This document shows, piece after piece, positions 18,155-27,672 of a stretch of DNA of 64,000 bases (position 1 is its first letter; each line of letters begins with the position of its first letter). The notes beneath the pieces are model-generated. The model was given only the letters and a program-made list of their open reading frames with translations, did no database searches and had not been told where the DNA came from. The DNA lies in contig LIHN01000001.1 of NCBI GenBank assembly GCA_001314545.1, positions 124,001 through 188,000 of the forward strand, read 5' to 3'. This DNA comes from Bacteroidetes bacterium HLUCCA01 (GTDB lineage: Bacteria; Bacteroidota; Rhodothermia; Balneolales; HLUCCA01). The translations under genes were made by a program, and so were the position numbers.

Positions 18155-19177
18155 CTAGGGGTATAATTTAACCAGGTGGCCTGCACTCAGAGAATCCAAA
18201 CGGGCTGCTCCAAGAAGCAACATCGCATAGCGTATGGAGTTTTTCCAGGTTCTGACCAGTTCTACAAGCCCCTGTTCTCCATCTTTAATTACCGTTTGGA
18301 TCACGGGCTGGGCAATGGCCGCAAATCCTGCACCGAGGCAGAGTGCTTTAACTACGTCCAGGGGTGAACGTATACCACCGGAGGCTATAATCTTGTTTTT
18401 TGCAATTCCCAGGGCATGGAGTTCTACCAGGCAGTCCACCGTAGGTAAGCCCCAGTTATCAAACGCTGCATATTTCCGGGAATCATCGGAGCGAAGATTT
18501 TCAACACGGGCCCAGCTGGTGCCGCCTGCCCCAGCGATATCTATTACTTGTACTCCCACAGACAGTAATTTTTGCGCTACTTCTGCATTGATTCCGGCGC
18601 CGGTTTCTTTAACAAGAACAGGAACGGGGCTATCTTCAACTAATTTTGCAATTCCATCAAATATCCCCCTGAAATTACGGTCGCCTTCAGGTTGCATGAG
18701 TTCCTGAAGCGGATTTAAATGTACGATGATAGCGTTTGCGCTTATACTATCAATGAGGAGTGAGAGTTTTTCATGGGAAAGTCCGCCAATTAACTGCGCC
18801 CCTCCGATGTTACCAGCTATGAAAGCTCCCGGAGCTGTTTTCCGTGCTATGCTAAAGGTAGTTGCAGCGCTTGAATCATCCAGGATGGCTCGCTGACTCC
18901 CTACCCCAAAGGGGATGTTTTCCTGTTCGCATACCCGCGCAATAATTTCATTGACCCGGGCTGCACCGGAATATCCGCCGGTCATGGATGAAATAAAGAG
19001 TGGAAACGAGAACGCACGATTCAGCAGGGTTGCCGTCGTATCAATCTCATCGATATCAAGTTCCGGTAACGCATTATGCCTGAATCTGTAGGCCGAAAAC
19101 CCTGCATCGTAACTGTACGCTGACCTATCGTCTATGGTCAGTCTGACGTGATCTTTTTTACGGTCACTCAGCCCCAT
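18155..19177 (-). CDS. fni: Type 2 isopentenyl-diphosphate delta-isomerase
   Basis: A 340-residue FMN-dependent enzyme interconverting IPP and DMAPP. Recognisable features are the N-terminal RKKDHVRL, the SSMTGG motif near residue 63, FGVGSQRA near 96, VKETGAG around 190 and the glycine-rich FMN phosphate-binding region IDIAGAGGTSWA around 212 with ASGGIRSPLDV near 266. Length matches the family. It is preceded by the DUF2480 gene (34 bp) and followed by the prenyl synthase, within the sufB-to-nadD run. Confidence 0.95.
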   Translation of the reverse strand: MGLSDRKKDHVRLTIDDRSAYSYDAGFSAYRFRHNALPELDIDEIDTTATLLNRAFSFPLFISSMTGGYSGAARVNEIIARVCEQENIPFGVGSQRAILDDSSAATTFSIARKTAPGAFIAGNIGGAQLIGGLSHEKLSLLIDSISANAIIVHLNPLQELMQPEGDRNFRGIFDGIAKLVEDSPVPVLVKETGAGINAEVAQKLLSVGVQVIDIAGAGGTSWARVENLRSDDSRKYAAFDNWGLPTVDCLVELHALGIAKNKIIASGGIRSPLDVVKALCLGAGFAAIAQPVIQTVIKDGEQGLVELVRTWKNSIRYAMLLLGAARLDSLSAGHLVKLYP

Positions 19178-19211
19178 GCCTCCTCCTTGCCAAAGACGGC
19201 TGAACTACGAA

Positions 19212-19730
19212 TCATGATCGTGGTTTTCGCCATACCGGCACAAAGGAACATGCCTCGCCATACATAATCCGGTCAGCAACAGGTATCAGTCGCCGGGTAG
19301 CATAAGCGTATGCTGCAGCAGGTATGGATCGGTCAGAACAACCTTTGATAATTATGCGTTTTCTCTCGTATTGGGTCCAGTCGTGTTGGTTTAAAGCAGA
19401 CAGATACATAGTTTTATACACCTCCTGTGGACTGCCGCTGACGATGTCCTTTGCATATCCGGCAGCATGCGTTACTACCAGCATGTACGCCCACGATGCA
19501 ATTATTGCATCCGTAGAGCAGTGAACAGCCAGAACACAATCGGTATACTGAGTCCAGTCGTGCTGACTCAATGCCTCGCGGAAATCTTTTTCCTTGAGTA
19601 AAAGCTCCATGTACAGGAATTGCTTTAAATCAAGCTCCTTTACGGTAAAGTCACCCGCTATCTTTTCTAAATCTATGGTGATTAAACCAGACTTGGCGAC
19701 TTTGTTTTCAATTACGAAATCTTCGTTCAT
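19212..19730 (-). CDS. DUF2480-family protein associated with the SUF cluster, with an internal duplication
   Basis: A 172-residue soluble protein that I recognise as DUF2480, a family of unknown function found mainly in Bacteroidota and relatives. The heptapeptide QHDWTQY occurs twice (residues 56-62 and 115-121), each copy followed about ten residues later by a Cys-Ser pair (Cys71, Cys131) and an alanine/tyrosine-rich helix, so the protein looks like two related halves. Further cysteines are Cys65 and Cys161. Position 6 bp downstream of sufA and 34 bp upstream of fni suggests a role linked to iron-sulfur cluster assembly or delivery; that is inference from context. Confidence 0.85.
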   Translation of the reverse strand: MNEDFVIENKVAKSGLITIDLEKIAGDFTVKELDLKQFLYMELLLKEKDFREALSQHDWTQYTDCVLAVHCSTDAIIASWAYMLVVTHAAGYAKDIVSGSPQEVYKTMYLSALNQHDWTQYERKRIIIKGCSDRSIPAAAYAYATRRLIPVADRIMYGEACSFVPVWRKPRS

Positions 19731-19736
19731 AATGAG

Positions 19737-20078
19737 TTAAACGGAAAACGACTCACCACAAGAACAAGTTCGTGTGGCATTAGGATTTTTGAAATGGAAC
19801 CCCTGGCCCTCCAGACCATCGGTATAATCCAGTTCGGTACCAGCCAGATAAAGGAAACTACGCATGTCAATGACCAATCGTGTATGATCAACTTCGAATG
19901 TTTTCTGATCGGTCGATGTCTTTTCAGGGTTGAAATCAGGGTCAAAGTCAAGCTCGTAGGTCAGCCCGGAGCAACCACCACTTATGACCCCAACGCGAAG
20001 ATAACAGTCCTCTGAAACTTGTTTTTCACCACGGATCTGGTCAATTCGCTGAAGGGCTCGTTCACTGATGCTTATCAT
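19737..20078 (-). CDS. sufA: Iron-sulfur cluster assembly/carrier protein (SufA/ErpA family)
   Basis: A 113-residue A-type carrier. The three conserved cysteines are present: Cys36 in GGCSGL and Cys105/Cys107 in CSCGESF. These bind iron or a cluster for transfer to client enzymes. It follows the Nfu gene by 3 bp and precedes DUF2480 by 6 bp inside the SUF run. Assignment to SufA versus ErpA/IscA cannot be made from sequence alone; the symbol follows the context. Confidence 0.93.
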   Translation of the reverse strand: MISISERALQRIDQIRGEKQVSEDCYLRVGVISGGCSGLTYELDFDPDFNPEKTSTDQKTFEVDHTRLVIDMRSFLYLAGTELDYTDGLEGQGFHFKNPNATRTCSCGESFSV

Positions 20079-20081
20079 ATG

Positions 20082-20636
20082 CTACACGGATTGTACTACA
20101 ATTTCAGGATCAATTCTGCGAACCATACTTTCAATGGCGTATAGCGTACCACTGGTTGCCGTAGGACATGTTCCGCAGGCACCCTGGTAATGCACTCTGA
20201 GCACATTGTCAATAAGTCCGAGTACTTTTAAACCACCTCCGTCAGCTAACAGGTAGGGCCTGACCTGTTCGTCGAGCATTTGATTGATTTGTTTCAGACG
20301 AGGGTCGTCGCTTTCCATGGCTTCACGGCTTGCGTGCACTTCATCATCGTCGGTTTCCAGCATTCCGATTGCTTCAGCCTCCCGGATAGGTGGAGCCAGT
20401 TTACGTAACAGCTCATTCCAGTCTGAAGACCCATCCTGCGTTACTGTGACGTAGTGGTCGACGTAGTAAACAGAAATCACGCTTGGTATGGAAAAAAGCT
20501 GTGAAGCGAACGGATCTTTCACTGCTTGATCAGCATTTTCATAAGAGCGGGTGATTCCCTGCGATATGGGCTCTTTAAGCACGAATCGCATTGCATTAGG
20601 GTTCGGTGTTCTTTCGATTTCAGCTATTTTTGGCAT
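20082..20636 (-). CDS. Nfu-type iron-sulfur scaffold (Nfu_N plus NifU C-terminal domain)
   Basis: A 184-residue two-domain protein. The N-terminal domain (about 4-90, opening ERTPNPNAMRF) is the Nfu_N domain; the C-terminal domain (about 115-184) is the NifU C-terminal type with the cluster-binding CGTC at Cys154 and Cys157. An acidic linker (TDDDEV) joins them. Nfu proteins accept or carry [4Fe-4S] clusters for targets. It sits between sufU (47 bp upstream) and sufA (3 bp downstream). Confidence 0.93.
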   Translation of the reverse strand: MPKIAEIERTPNPNAMRFVLKEPISQGITRSYENADQAVKDPFASQLFSIPSVISVYYVDHYVTVTQDGSSDWNELLRKLAPPIREAEAIGMLETDDDEVHASREAMESDDPRLKQINQMLDEQVRPYLLADGGGLKVLGLIDNVLRVHYQGACGTCPTATSGTLYAIESMVRRIDPEIVVQSV

Positions 20637-20683
20637 ATCATTTTCTCCGGTTTTTCTCCGTTTTGGTAGTAACGGCTTACGTA

Positions 20684-21139
20684 CTATTCTGTTGTAATTT
20701 CTTGCTCACCTTTTAAAGCGGCATCCAAAGTGTGCCAGGCAAGTGTTGCACATTTAACCCGTGCCGGCAAATCTCTCACACCGGCAAAAATAGCTAGTTT
20801 GCCCAGTTGATGCGGATGTTCTGCAATATCAAGTTTCCCTGTGCTCATGTCATGGAAATCCTTAAACAATGCGCGGGCCTGTGCAATGGACTTCCCTTTT
20901 ATTGCGGTTGTCATCATGGATGATGAGGCCTTGGAAATGGCACATCCATCACCGATAAAGCTGATATCTTCGATGATATTCTCATCGTTGATTTTCAGGT
21001 ACAATATCATTTTGTCGCCGCAGAGCGGGTTATTTCCTACGGATTCATGACTGAATTCTTCCATGACCCGAAAATTTCGGGGATTTTTATTATGGTCGAT
21101 GATTAGTTCCTGATACAGGTGTTTCATTCGTGTATCCAT
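20684..21139 (-). CDS. sufU: SufU zinc-dependent sulfurtransferase
   Basis: A 151-residue SufU-type protein that takes persulfide sulfur from SufS. The conserved residues are Cys40 with Asp42 (NPLCGD), Cys66 (DGCAIS) and Cys130 (VKCATLAW), the set that binds zinc and accepts sulfur in SufU. An insertion between Cys66 and Cys130 compared with IscU is typical of SufU. It starts 1 bp after the sufS stop. No sufE is present in the window, consistent with SufU serving as sulfur acceptor. Confidence 0.95.
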   Translation of the reverse strand: MDTRMKHLYQELIIDHNKNPRNFRVMEEFSHESVGNNPLCGDKMILYLKINDENIIEDISFIGDGCAISKASSSMMTTAIKGKSIAQARALFKDFHDMSTGKLDIAEHPHQLGKLAIFAGVRDLPARVKCATLAWHTLDAALKGEQEITTE

Positions 21140-21140
21140 A

Positions 21141-22385
21141 TCAGCCCAGTACCTCCTTCACTTCATGGATGGCCTTTACCAGGGCGTCCACTTCATCTCG
21201 TGTATTATAAAATGCAAAGGATGCACGGGTCGTAGCGGGAATACCGTAGCGTTCCATCACCGGTTGTGCACAATGATGCCCGGAACGGACGGCTACACCA
21301 TGAAAATCGAGTATGGTGCCGATATCATGCGGATGTATACCATCCAGAACAAAACTCAGCACCGAAGCTTTTTGCGGAGCTGTACCTATAATGCGGATGC
21401 CGTCAATTTGCCTCATACGATTTGTTGCATATTCCAGCAATTCGTTTTCATAGAGCTGAATTTTATCGCGACCGATATCAAGCATATAGTCGATGGCTTT
21501 ACCCATCATGATTACCTGAGCAATACCTGGTGTACCGGCCTCAAATTTTTGGGGTACCTCGTTGTAGGTAATTCCGGTATCAAACGAAACGCTCAGTATC
21601 ATATCGCCGCCGCCGCGGTATGGTGGCATGGCCTCAAGGTGCTCTATTTTGCCGTACAAAACGCCGGTTCCGGTGGGACCCATCATTTTGTGAGCGGAAA
21701 AAACATAGAAATCACAATCAGCTTCACTGACGTTTACATTCATATGAGGAACTGCCTGAGCTCCGTCAATAACCGTAATGGCGCCAACTGCATGCGCCTT
21801 ACGTGATATTTCAGCGATGGGATTGATTGTTCCAAGTGCATTGGAAACATGGTTAACAGCTACCACTTTAGTATTTTTGCTAAGCATGCGGTCGAATGCA
21901 TCCATGTCCAAAGTACCCTCGTCTGTAATCGGAATTACACGTATTACGAGGTTTTTTTCTTTGGCCAGCATATGCCAGGGAACAATATTGGCATGATGCT
22001 CCATGTTTGAAATCAGGATTTCATCTCCCTTCTCAAGAAACGTACGGCCATACGCCTGGGCAATCAGGTTGATACTGTCTGTGGCGCCGCTGGTGTAGAC
22101 TATTTCTCGCTCACTTCGGGCCCCTATAAAGCGCTGTACTTTAAAACGAACCTTCTCAAATGCATCGGTGGCTTCCTGGCTGAGGGTATGAACACCACGA
22201 TGTACATTAGAATGATATCCGCTATGGTACTGAGCAAATGCATCCATCACCTGTACCGGCATCTGTGAGGACGCAGCATTATCAAGGTAGACCAGCGGCT
22301 TGTCTCCTATCTGACGCGCCAGTATAGGGAAATCTTTCCGTATACTGGCAACATCGAAGTGATGATCCTGTTGTGTAGCGAACAT
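21141..22385 (-). CDS. sufS: Cysteine desulfurase SufS
   Basis: A 414-residue PLP enzyme that removes sulfur from L-cysteine for cluster building. The PLP lysine is Lys233 in FSAHKMMGPTG and the persulfide-forming cysteine is Cys372 in RSGHHCAQP, the arrangement of group II desulfurases (SufS) with a short active-site loop. Length is typical (about 406-415). It lies 12 bp after sufD and 1 bp before sufU. Confidence 0.97.
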   Translation of the reverse strand: MFATQQDHHFDVASIRKDFPILARQIGDKPLVYLDNAASSQMPVQVMDAFAQYHSGYHSNVHRGVHTLSQEATDAFEKVRFKVQRFIGARSEREIVYTSGATDSINLIAQAYGRTFLEKGDEILISNMEHHANIVPWHMLAKEKNLVIRVIPITDEGTLDMDAFDRMLSKNTKVVAVNHVSNALGTINPIAEISRKAHAVGAITVIDGAQAVPHMNVNVSEADCDFYVFSAHKMMGPTGTGVLYGKIEHLEAMPPYRGGGDMILSVSFDTGITYNEVPQKFEAGTPGIAQVIMMGKAIDYMLDIGRDKIQLYENELLEYATNRMRQIDGIRIIGTAPQKASVLSFVLDGIHPHDIGTILDFHGVAVRSGHHCAQPVMERYGIPATTRASFAFYNTRDEVDALVKAIHEVKEVLG

Positions 22386-22397
22386 GTAGTATCGTGC

Positions 22398-23720
22398 TTA
22401 GTTATTTTGCACACCACGACGGGTGTACGTCTCCACGGCTTTTTTCAGGTCTTCCTTGATTGATTCTACAGGTAACGACTCAATCACCTCAGTAGCAAAA
22501 CCGTAAGTGAGTATTTCCTTGGTAGCGGCATCAGTGAGTCCCCGGCTTTTCAGATAGAATTCCTGTTCGAGGTCCATCTGTCCGACAGTAGCACCATGTG
22601 AACATTTCACATCGTCTGCAAATATTTCCAGCTGCGGTTTGGTGTATACCATACCATCCCGGGATAACTGCAGGTTATGGTTTTCCTGAAATGCATCGGT
22701 TTTTTGGGCGTCTTTGCGGACAAAGATTTTACCGTTGAACACGCTGGTTGCTTTTCCGTCAACAATGGTCTTGTGTAACTGGTGTGAGGTACAATTGGCA
22801 ACACGATGATCCATAATACTGTGGGTATCTGAGAGCTGCTTACCATTTACGAGTACAAGTCCGTCCAGGGTGGCATGTGAACCTTCACCGTCCATAATTG
22901 CACGCACATCATTACGGAAAATTTCAGCCCCCAGCGATACGGTATAAGACTGGAGATCAGCGCCACGTTGCAGTTTGCTCACAATCCTGTTCACGTGGTA
23001 GGCCTTCAGTCCGTCTTTTTGCAGGCGCACGTGTGACATATGCGACTCCTCACCCAGAAGTATTTCTGTGAATGAGGTTGTCAGGTATGCGTGTTCATCG
23101 CTGCCAATATATTCTTCCACAACAGTGAATTCTGAATGGCGATCAGCCAGAATCAGGTTGCGTGGGAAAGCGGCTGAATTTTCGGTTCCCTCAGTCAGAT
23201 ATACCAGATGAATGGTCTTATCAAGTTTCGTTTCTTTCGGAATGTAAATAAATGAGCCGTCTTCAAACTGTGCCGTATTTAACAGTGCAAAGTAGTCGTG
23301 CTCGAAGTTATTGGCCTGATTGAAACTGATTTCAACCAGGTTGGAGTATCGTATAGCCGCATCTTTAAGATTGGTTACAATCACTCCCTCAGGCAGACCT
23401 TGAACCCGTGACAGCGATTCATTGAACAGACCATTCACAAATACAAGTGTAGAATCCGCCGCCTCAGGTACTGTTGCCGTATCATAGGTTAAACCATCAG
23501 AGGCCGCCGAACGTGCCTTTTTGAACGATGAACGGGCAATTGGTTTAATGTTGGTAAAGCGCCATTCCTCGTCACGGGTTGTAGGGAATGGCAGCGAAGC
23601 CAGTTCCTGTGCGGCTGCCTGCTTAACCGCATCAATGGAACTCAGATTCAGTACCGGAACTTCCCCACTTGACAGTGTGTCCAGATCAAAGGTGGTTTCG
23701 GGTGCTGTTGTTAGACTCAT
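22398..23720 (-). CDS. sufD: Fe-S assembly protein SufD
   Basis: A 440-residue beta-helix scaffold subunit that pairs with SufB and SufC. The C-terminal half shows the SufBD core with CSHGATVGQMDLEQEFYL near residue 375 and the LTDAATKEILTYGF helix. It lacks the SufB-specific N-terminal motif, supporting SufD rather than SufB. Its ATG overlaps the sufC stop by one base (TAATG), indicating translational coupling. Confidence 0.95.
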   Translation of the reverse strand: MSLTTAPETTFDLDTLSSGEVPVLNLSSIDAVKQAAAQELASLPFPTTRDEEWRFTNIKPIARSSFKKARSAASDGLTYDTATVPEAADSTLVFVNGLFNESLSRVQGLPEGVIVTNLKDAAIRYSNLVEISFNQANNFEHDYFALLNTAQFEDGSFIYIPKETKLDKTIHLVYLTEGTENSAAFPRNLILADRHSEFTVVEEYIGSDEHAYLTTSFTEILLGEESHMSHVRLQKDGLKAYHVNRIVSKLQRGADLQSYTVSLGAEIFRNDVRAIMDGEGSHATLDGLVLVNGKQLSDTHSIMDHRVANCTSHQLHKTIVDGKATSVFNGKIFVRKDAQKTDAFQENHNLQLSRDGMVYTKPQLEIFADDVKCSHGATVGQMDLEQEFYLKSRGLTDAATKEILTYGFATEVIESLPVESIKEDLKKAVETYTRRGVQNN

Positions 23721-24466
23721 TACCTGATTTCCTCCACTTCTTCGTAACCCTGACTTTCCAATTCCAGTGCCAGTTCTTTTCCACCGGATTTTACAATGCG
23801 TCCTGCCTTGAGTACGTGTACATAATCAGGCGTGATGTAGTTGAGAATGCGCTGATAGTGCGTAACCAGCATGACACCCTTATCGGAAGATTTAATCTGA
23901 TTGATACCATTTGATACGATACGAAGTGCATCGATATCCAGACCGGAATCTGTTTCATCAAGAAGTGCCAGTTTTGGATTTAGCACAGCCATTTGCAGAA
24001 TTTCATTTCGTTTTTTCTCCCCTCCGGAAAAGCCATCATTAACGCTTCGATCCAGGAACTTGGGATCCATTTCAACGAGGTCCAGTTTTTTGTGTACATA
24101 ATCGTCAAACTCGAGGGGATCCAATTCTTCTTCTCCGTGCTCTCTGCGTATGGCGTTGTAAGCCTGGCGCATAAGCATGGAATTACTGACTCCGGGAATT
24201 TCAACCGGATATTGAAATGCCAGGAATATTCCCATTCGGGCACGTTCGTCAGCGTCCAGTTCTGCGATATCCGTGCCTTCAAAAAGAATTTCACCCTGAG
24301 TTACTTCATAGGCCGGATGACCGGCAACAACTTTGGAAAGGGTACTTTTACCACTGCCATTGGGTCCCATGATAGCGTGGACTTCTCCAGCCTTAATTTC
24401 GAGGTTAATACCTTTGAGAATTTCAATGCCGTCAACACTGGCATGTAAATTTTTGATTTGTAACAC
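23720..24466 (-). CDS. sufC: Fe-S assembly ATPase SufC
   Basis: A 248-residue ABC-type ATPase that energises the SufBCD scaffold. Walker [11 protein letters not shown] at about residues 35-44, signature [10 protein letters not shown] near 146 and Walker [13 protein letters not shown] near 163 are intact. Length is typical. It is 48 bp downstream of sufB and overlaps sufD by one base. Confidence 0.97.
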   Translation of the reverse strand: MLQIKNLHASVDGIEILKGINLEIKAGEVHAIMGPNGSGKSTLSKVVAGHPAYEVTQGEILFEGTDIAELDADERARMGIFLAFQYPVEIPGVSNSMLMRQAYNAIRREHGEEELDPLEFDDYVHKKLDLVEMDPKFLDRSVNDGFSGGEKKRNEILQMAVLNPKLALLDETDSGLDIDALRIVSNGINQIKSSDKGVMLVTHYQRILNYITPDYVHVLKAGRIVKSGGKELALELESQGYEEVEEIR

Positions 24467-24514
24467 GTTTGGTCTGTTTTTTAGTTATTTGTTAATCTGT
24501 TGTAAATCGGGTGA

Positions 24515-25957
24515 TCAGCCTACGCTGCCTTCAAGCTTGATGCTCAGCAATTTGGTGGCTTCTACGGCAAACTCCATGGGAAGCTCTTTAAAGACTTCTT
24601 TGACAAAGCCGTTAATAATCAGGGAAACGGCATTTTCCTCGTCCAAACCTCGTTGTTGGAGATAGAAAATCTGATCCTCACCGATTTTGGAAGTTGTTGC
24701 TTCGTGTTCAATACTGGCTGTGCTGTTGGCGGATTCGATATACGGGAATGTGTGAGCCCCACACTGGTCGCCTATTAACATCGAATCACATACGCTGTAA
24801 TTGCGCGCTCCATCGGCTTTCTTGCCAATTTTGACCAAGCCGCGGTAGCTGTTGTTGGATTGTCCTGCAGAGATACCTTTGGATATGATGGTTGATCGGG
24901 TGTTTTTACCCAGATGGATCATCTTGGTGCCGGTATCGGCCTGCATTTTGTCATTGGTGACCGCTACGGAATAAAATTCACCGATGGAGTTATCACCCTG
25001 AAGGATAACACTCGGATACTTCCATGTTATGGCAGAGCCGGTTTCAACCTGCGTCCATGAAATCTTGGAGTTGACTCCTCTGCAAATACCGCGCTTGGTC
25101 ACGAAGTTATAAATACCACCAACGCCGTTTTTGTCGCCGGAATACCAATTTTGAACCGTGGAATATTTAATTTCGGCGTTGTCAAGAGCAACCAGCTCAA
25201 CTACCGCGGCGTGCAGTTGATTTTTACTGAACATGGGTGCAGTACACCCCTCTAGATAGGATACGGATGCTCCTTCTTCGGCTACAATGAGCGTGCGCTC
25301 AAACTGGCCGGATTCTTCGTTATTGATACGGAAATACGTTGAAAGCTCCATCGGACAGGCTACCCCTTTGGGGATGTAGCAGAAGGATCCATCCGTGAAT
25401 ACAGCCGAATTAAGCGCGGCGAAGTAATTGTCATTAGCCGGGACAACCGATCCTATGTATTTCTTTATAAGATCCGGATAATCTTTCACCGCTTCTGAAA
25501 TGGAACAGAATATCACACCGGCTTCAGCAAGTTTTGCCCTGAACGTGGTTGCCACTGAAACACTGTCAAAAACGGCGTCAACGGCAACGTTCTGCAATAA
25601 CTTCTGTTCATGCAGGGGAATACCCAGCTTCTCATAGGTTTCTAGGATTGCTGGATCTACTTCATCAAGACTATCCAGTTTAGGTTTCTTTTTTGGCGCT
25701 GAATAGTATATGATATTGTTATAGTCCACCGGAGGATAATCAACGTTGGGCCATGTAGGTTCTTTCATAGTTAACCAGTTCCGATAGGCCTTCAGCCGGA
25801 ACTCAAGCATGAAATCCGGCTCACCTTTTCTCTGCGATATCATACGGATGATATCTTCATTCAGACCTCTCGGGAAATCATCATATTCCACCTCAGTTTT
25901 GAATCCGTACTTATACGGTTGGGATACAACGGAGTCTAATGCGTCAGTTTCGCTCAT
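24515..25957 (-). CDS. sufB: Fe-S assembly scaffold protein SufB
   Basis: A 480-residue scaffold on which clusters are built. The family hallmarks are [10 protein letters not shown] near the start, [17 protein letters not shown] around residue 160 and the C-terminal [20 protein letters not shown]. It is the first gene of a minus-strand run of twelve genes with gaps of at most 48 bp. The 266-bp region upstream is shared with the divergent GH13 gene and should hold its promoter and control site; no Rrf2-type regulator gene is adjacent. Confidence 0.97.
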   Translation of the reverse strand: MSETDALDSVVSQPYKYGFKTEVEYDDFPRGLNEDIIRMISQRKGEPDFMLEFRLKAYRNWLTMKEPTWPNVDYPPVDYNNIIYYSAPKKKPKLDSLDEVDPAILETYEKLGIPLHEQKLLQNVAVDAVFDSVSVATTFRAKLAEAGVIFCSISEAVKDYPDLIKKYIGSVVPANDNYFAALNSAVFTDGSFCYIPKGVACPMELSTYFRINNEESGQFERTLIVAEEGASVSYLEGCTAPMFSKNQLHAAVVELVALDNAEIKYSTVQNWYSGDKNGVGGIYNFVTKRGICRGVNSKISWTQVETGSAITWKYPSVILQGDNSIGEFYSVAVTNDKMQADTGTKMIHLGKNTRSTIISKGISAGQSNNSYRGLVKIGKKADGARNYSVCDSMLIGDQCGAHTFPYIESANSTASIEHEATTSKIGEDQIFYLQQRGLDEENAVSLIINGFVKEVFKELPMEFAVEATKLLSIKLEGSVG

Positions 25958-26223
25958 GAGTGTGTGCTTTATCTGGATATTATTATTTGCGCTGTTATAG
26001 TTAACATCAGCACTGCTATGGTCGTTCGGAGATGTTACCCGGATTTCCGAACCTTCGTGTTGCAGCAGATTTACTTATTTAGATTAAATATAAGCATTTC
26101 TTTGGCTACCAACGATATAAAAAGCGGAAGAATTGGCTGATTAAATATATTTTACACCCTTACTTTTATGGTTGGAAATGCATGATATCAATAGTTTACA
26201 CACCTGTTTAAAATGATCATCCA
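25958..26223. other. Divergent intergenic region between sufB and the GH13 lipoprotein gene
   Basis: These 266 AT-rich bases must contain promoters for the SUF run (leftward) and the GH13 gene (rightward). I see no RNA gene or clear consensus promoter. The only structured element is the inverted repeat listed separately at 26024-26052. Confidence 0.5.
26024..26052. promoter_or_regulatory. Inverted repeat upstream of sufB, candidate operator
   Basis: GTTCGGA at 26024-26030 is repeated inverted as TCCGAAC at 26046-26052, separated by 15 bp. No T-run follows, so it does not look like a terminator. It sits 67-95 bp upstream of the sufB start. A role as a protein-binding site for control of the SUF run is a guess from position only. 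Confidence 0.3.
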
Positions 26224-27591
26224 ATGAAAACACTGAACCTGATTCTACTGCTGGCTTTTCTTTTTGGAGCTTGCAATCCAAGTACTGATACCCAGACTCC
26301 GGCAACGGATAGTACCGAACAGCTACAAACTCCGGACTGGGCCTATAACCAGACTATTTATGAAGTTAACATCCGTCAGTTCAGCCAGGAGGGTTCCTTT
26401 GAAGCCGTCAGGGAGGCGTTGCCACGACTCAAATCTATGGGAGTAGGCATTATCTGGCTGATGCCCATTCACCCAATTGGTGAGGTTAACCGCAAAGGAA
26501 GTCTCGGTAGTTACTATTCCGTAAAAGATTATTTCGAGGTCAATCCTGAGTTTGGAACAAAGGATGATTTTAAATCGCTCGTCCGGGCCGTTCATGATCA
26601 TGAAATGTATCTCATTCTGGACTGGGTGGCCAATCATACTGCCTGGGATAATCCCATTGCCAGCACTCATCCGGAATACTTTGAAACCAACGAAGAAGGC
26701 AATTTCATCCCTCCTCGCGGTACCGACTGGGACGATGTTATTCAACTTGATTACTCCAATCCCGAGGTCCGGGACTATATGATTTCTGCTTTACGCTATT
26801 GGGTTGAAGAATTCGATATCGATGGTTATCGCGCTGATGTTGCCGACCTGGTACCAACTGAATTCTGGGATCGTGCACGTGCAGAACTGGATTCCATCAA
26901 ACCGGTCTTTATGCTGGCTGAAGCTGAAACCCCCGAACATCACTATAAGGCATTCGATATGTCTTACAGCTGGCGAATGCATCATTTGTTCAACAGTATA
27001 GCCCAGGGTGAAGAACCTGTTTCAAAAATCGATGAATATCTTCAGGAGGACCGCCAGCGGTTCCCATCGAATGCCTTTCGGATGCAGTTCACATCGAATC
27101 ATGATGAGAACTCCTGGAATGGGACGGTTTTTGAACGTCTTGGCGATGCCGTAAAAACATTTGCTGTGTTGTCAGCAACCATGGAGGGTATGCCGCTGCT
27201 GTATAATGGTCAGGAAGCAGCCATGAACAAGCGACTTGAATTTTTTGAAAAAGATCCTATCGACTGGGGTGATATTGACTACAATGAATTTTACACGCAG
27301 TTATTTAATCTGAAACAATCCAATCAGGCATTGCTGAATGGTGATCGTGGCGGACAAATGCAACGCCTGTCAACTTCGGCCGATGAAGCCGTGTATGCAT
27401 TTATCCGACAGAAGAACGAAGATAAAGTTTTGGTAATTCTGAATCTTAGTCCGGAGCAGGTCAGCGTCAGAATATCCGATGCCGATCTGGCCGGAACCTA
27501 TACCCATTTGTTTACTGGAACCGAGGTGACCTATACATCCGGCGTTGAGTTGATACTTGAACCTTGGGAGTATAATGTCTACCATCACTAA
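26224..27591 (+). CDS. Alpha-amylase-family (GH13) lipoprotein
   Basis: A 455-residue glycoside hydrolase attached to an envelope membrane through a lipoprotein signal (lipobox FGAC, Cys17). GH13 motifs are complete: region I DWVANH (133-138), nucleophile Asp205 in GYRADVADL, acid/base Glu233 in LAEAE and Asp294 in SNHDEN. A short C-terminal beta domain follows from about 375. It probably cleaves alpha-glucans or maltodextrins at the cell surface or in the periplasm; exact specificity is not readable. It stands as a single gene between sufB and the convergent pta. Confidence 0.93.
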   Translation: MKTLNLILLLAFLFGACNPSTDTQTPATDSTEQLQTPDWAYNQTIYEVNIRQFSQEGSFEAVREALPRLKSMGVGIIWLMPIHPIGEVNRKGSLGSYYSVKDYFEVNPEFGTKDDFKSLVRAVHDHEMYLILDWVANHTAWDNPIASTHPEYFETNEEGNFIPPRGTDWDDVIQLDYSNPEVRDYMISALRYWVEEFDIDGYRADVADLVPTEFWDRARAELDSIKPVFMLAEAETPEHHYKAFDMSYSWRMHHLFNSIAQGEEPVSKIDEYLQEDRQRFPSNAFRMQFTSNHDENSWNGTVFERLGDAVKTFAVLSATMEGMPLLYNGQEAAMNKRLEFFEKDPIDWGDIDYNEFYTQLFNLKQSNQALLNGDRGGQMQRLSTSADEAVYAFIRQKNEDKVLVILNLSPEQVSVRISDADLAGTYTHLFTGTEVTYTSGVELILEPWEYNVYHH

Positions 27592-27637
27592 GCGTTGGCT
27601 TGATGCATTTGTAACCGGATTTTTTTGCCGTAATTAC

Positions 27638-27669
27638 AATAAAGGACAGCCATCTGGTTGTCCTTTATT
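27638..27669. terminator. Bidirectional rho-independent terminator between GH13 gene and pta
   Basis: An 11-bp perfect stem (AATAAAGGACA at 27638-27648 with TGTCCTTTATT at 27659-27669) with a 10-nt loop lies in the 81-bp gap between two convergent genes. T-rich sequence follows on the plus side (CTTTTAC), and A-rich sequence within the stem gives T-rich RNA in both directions. Confidence 0.75.
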
Positions 27670-27672
27670 CTT

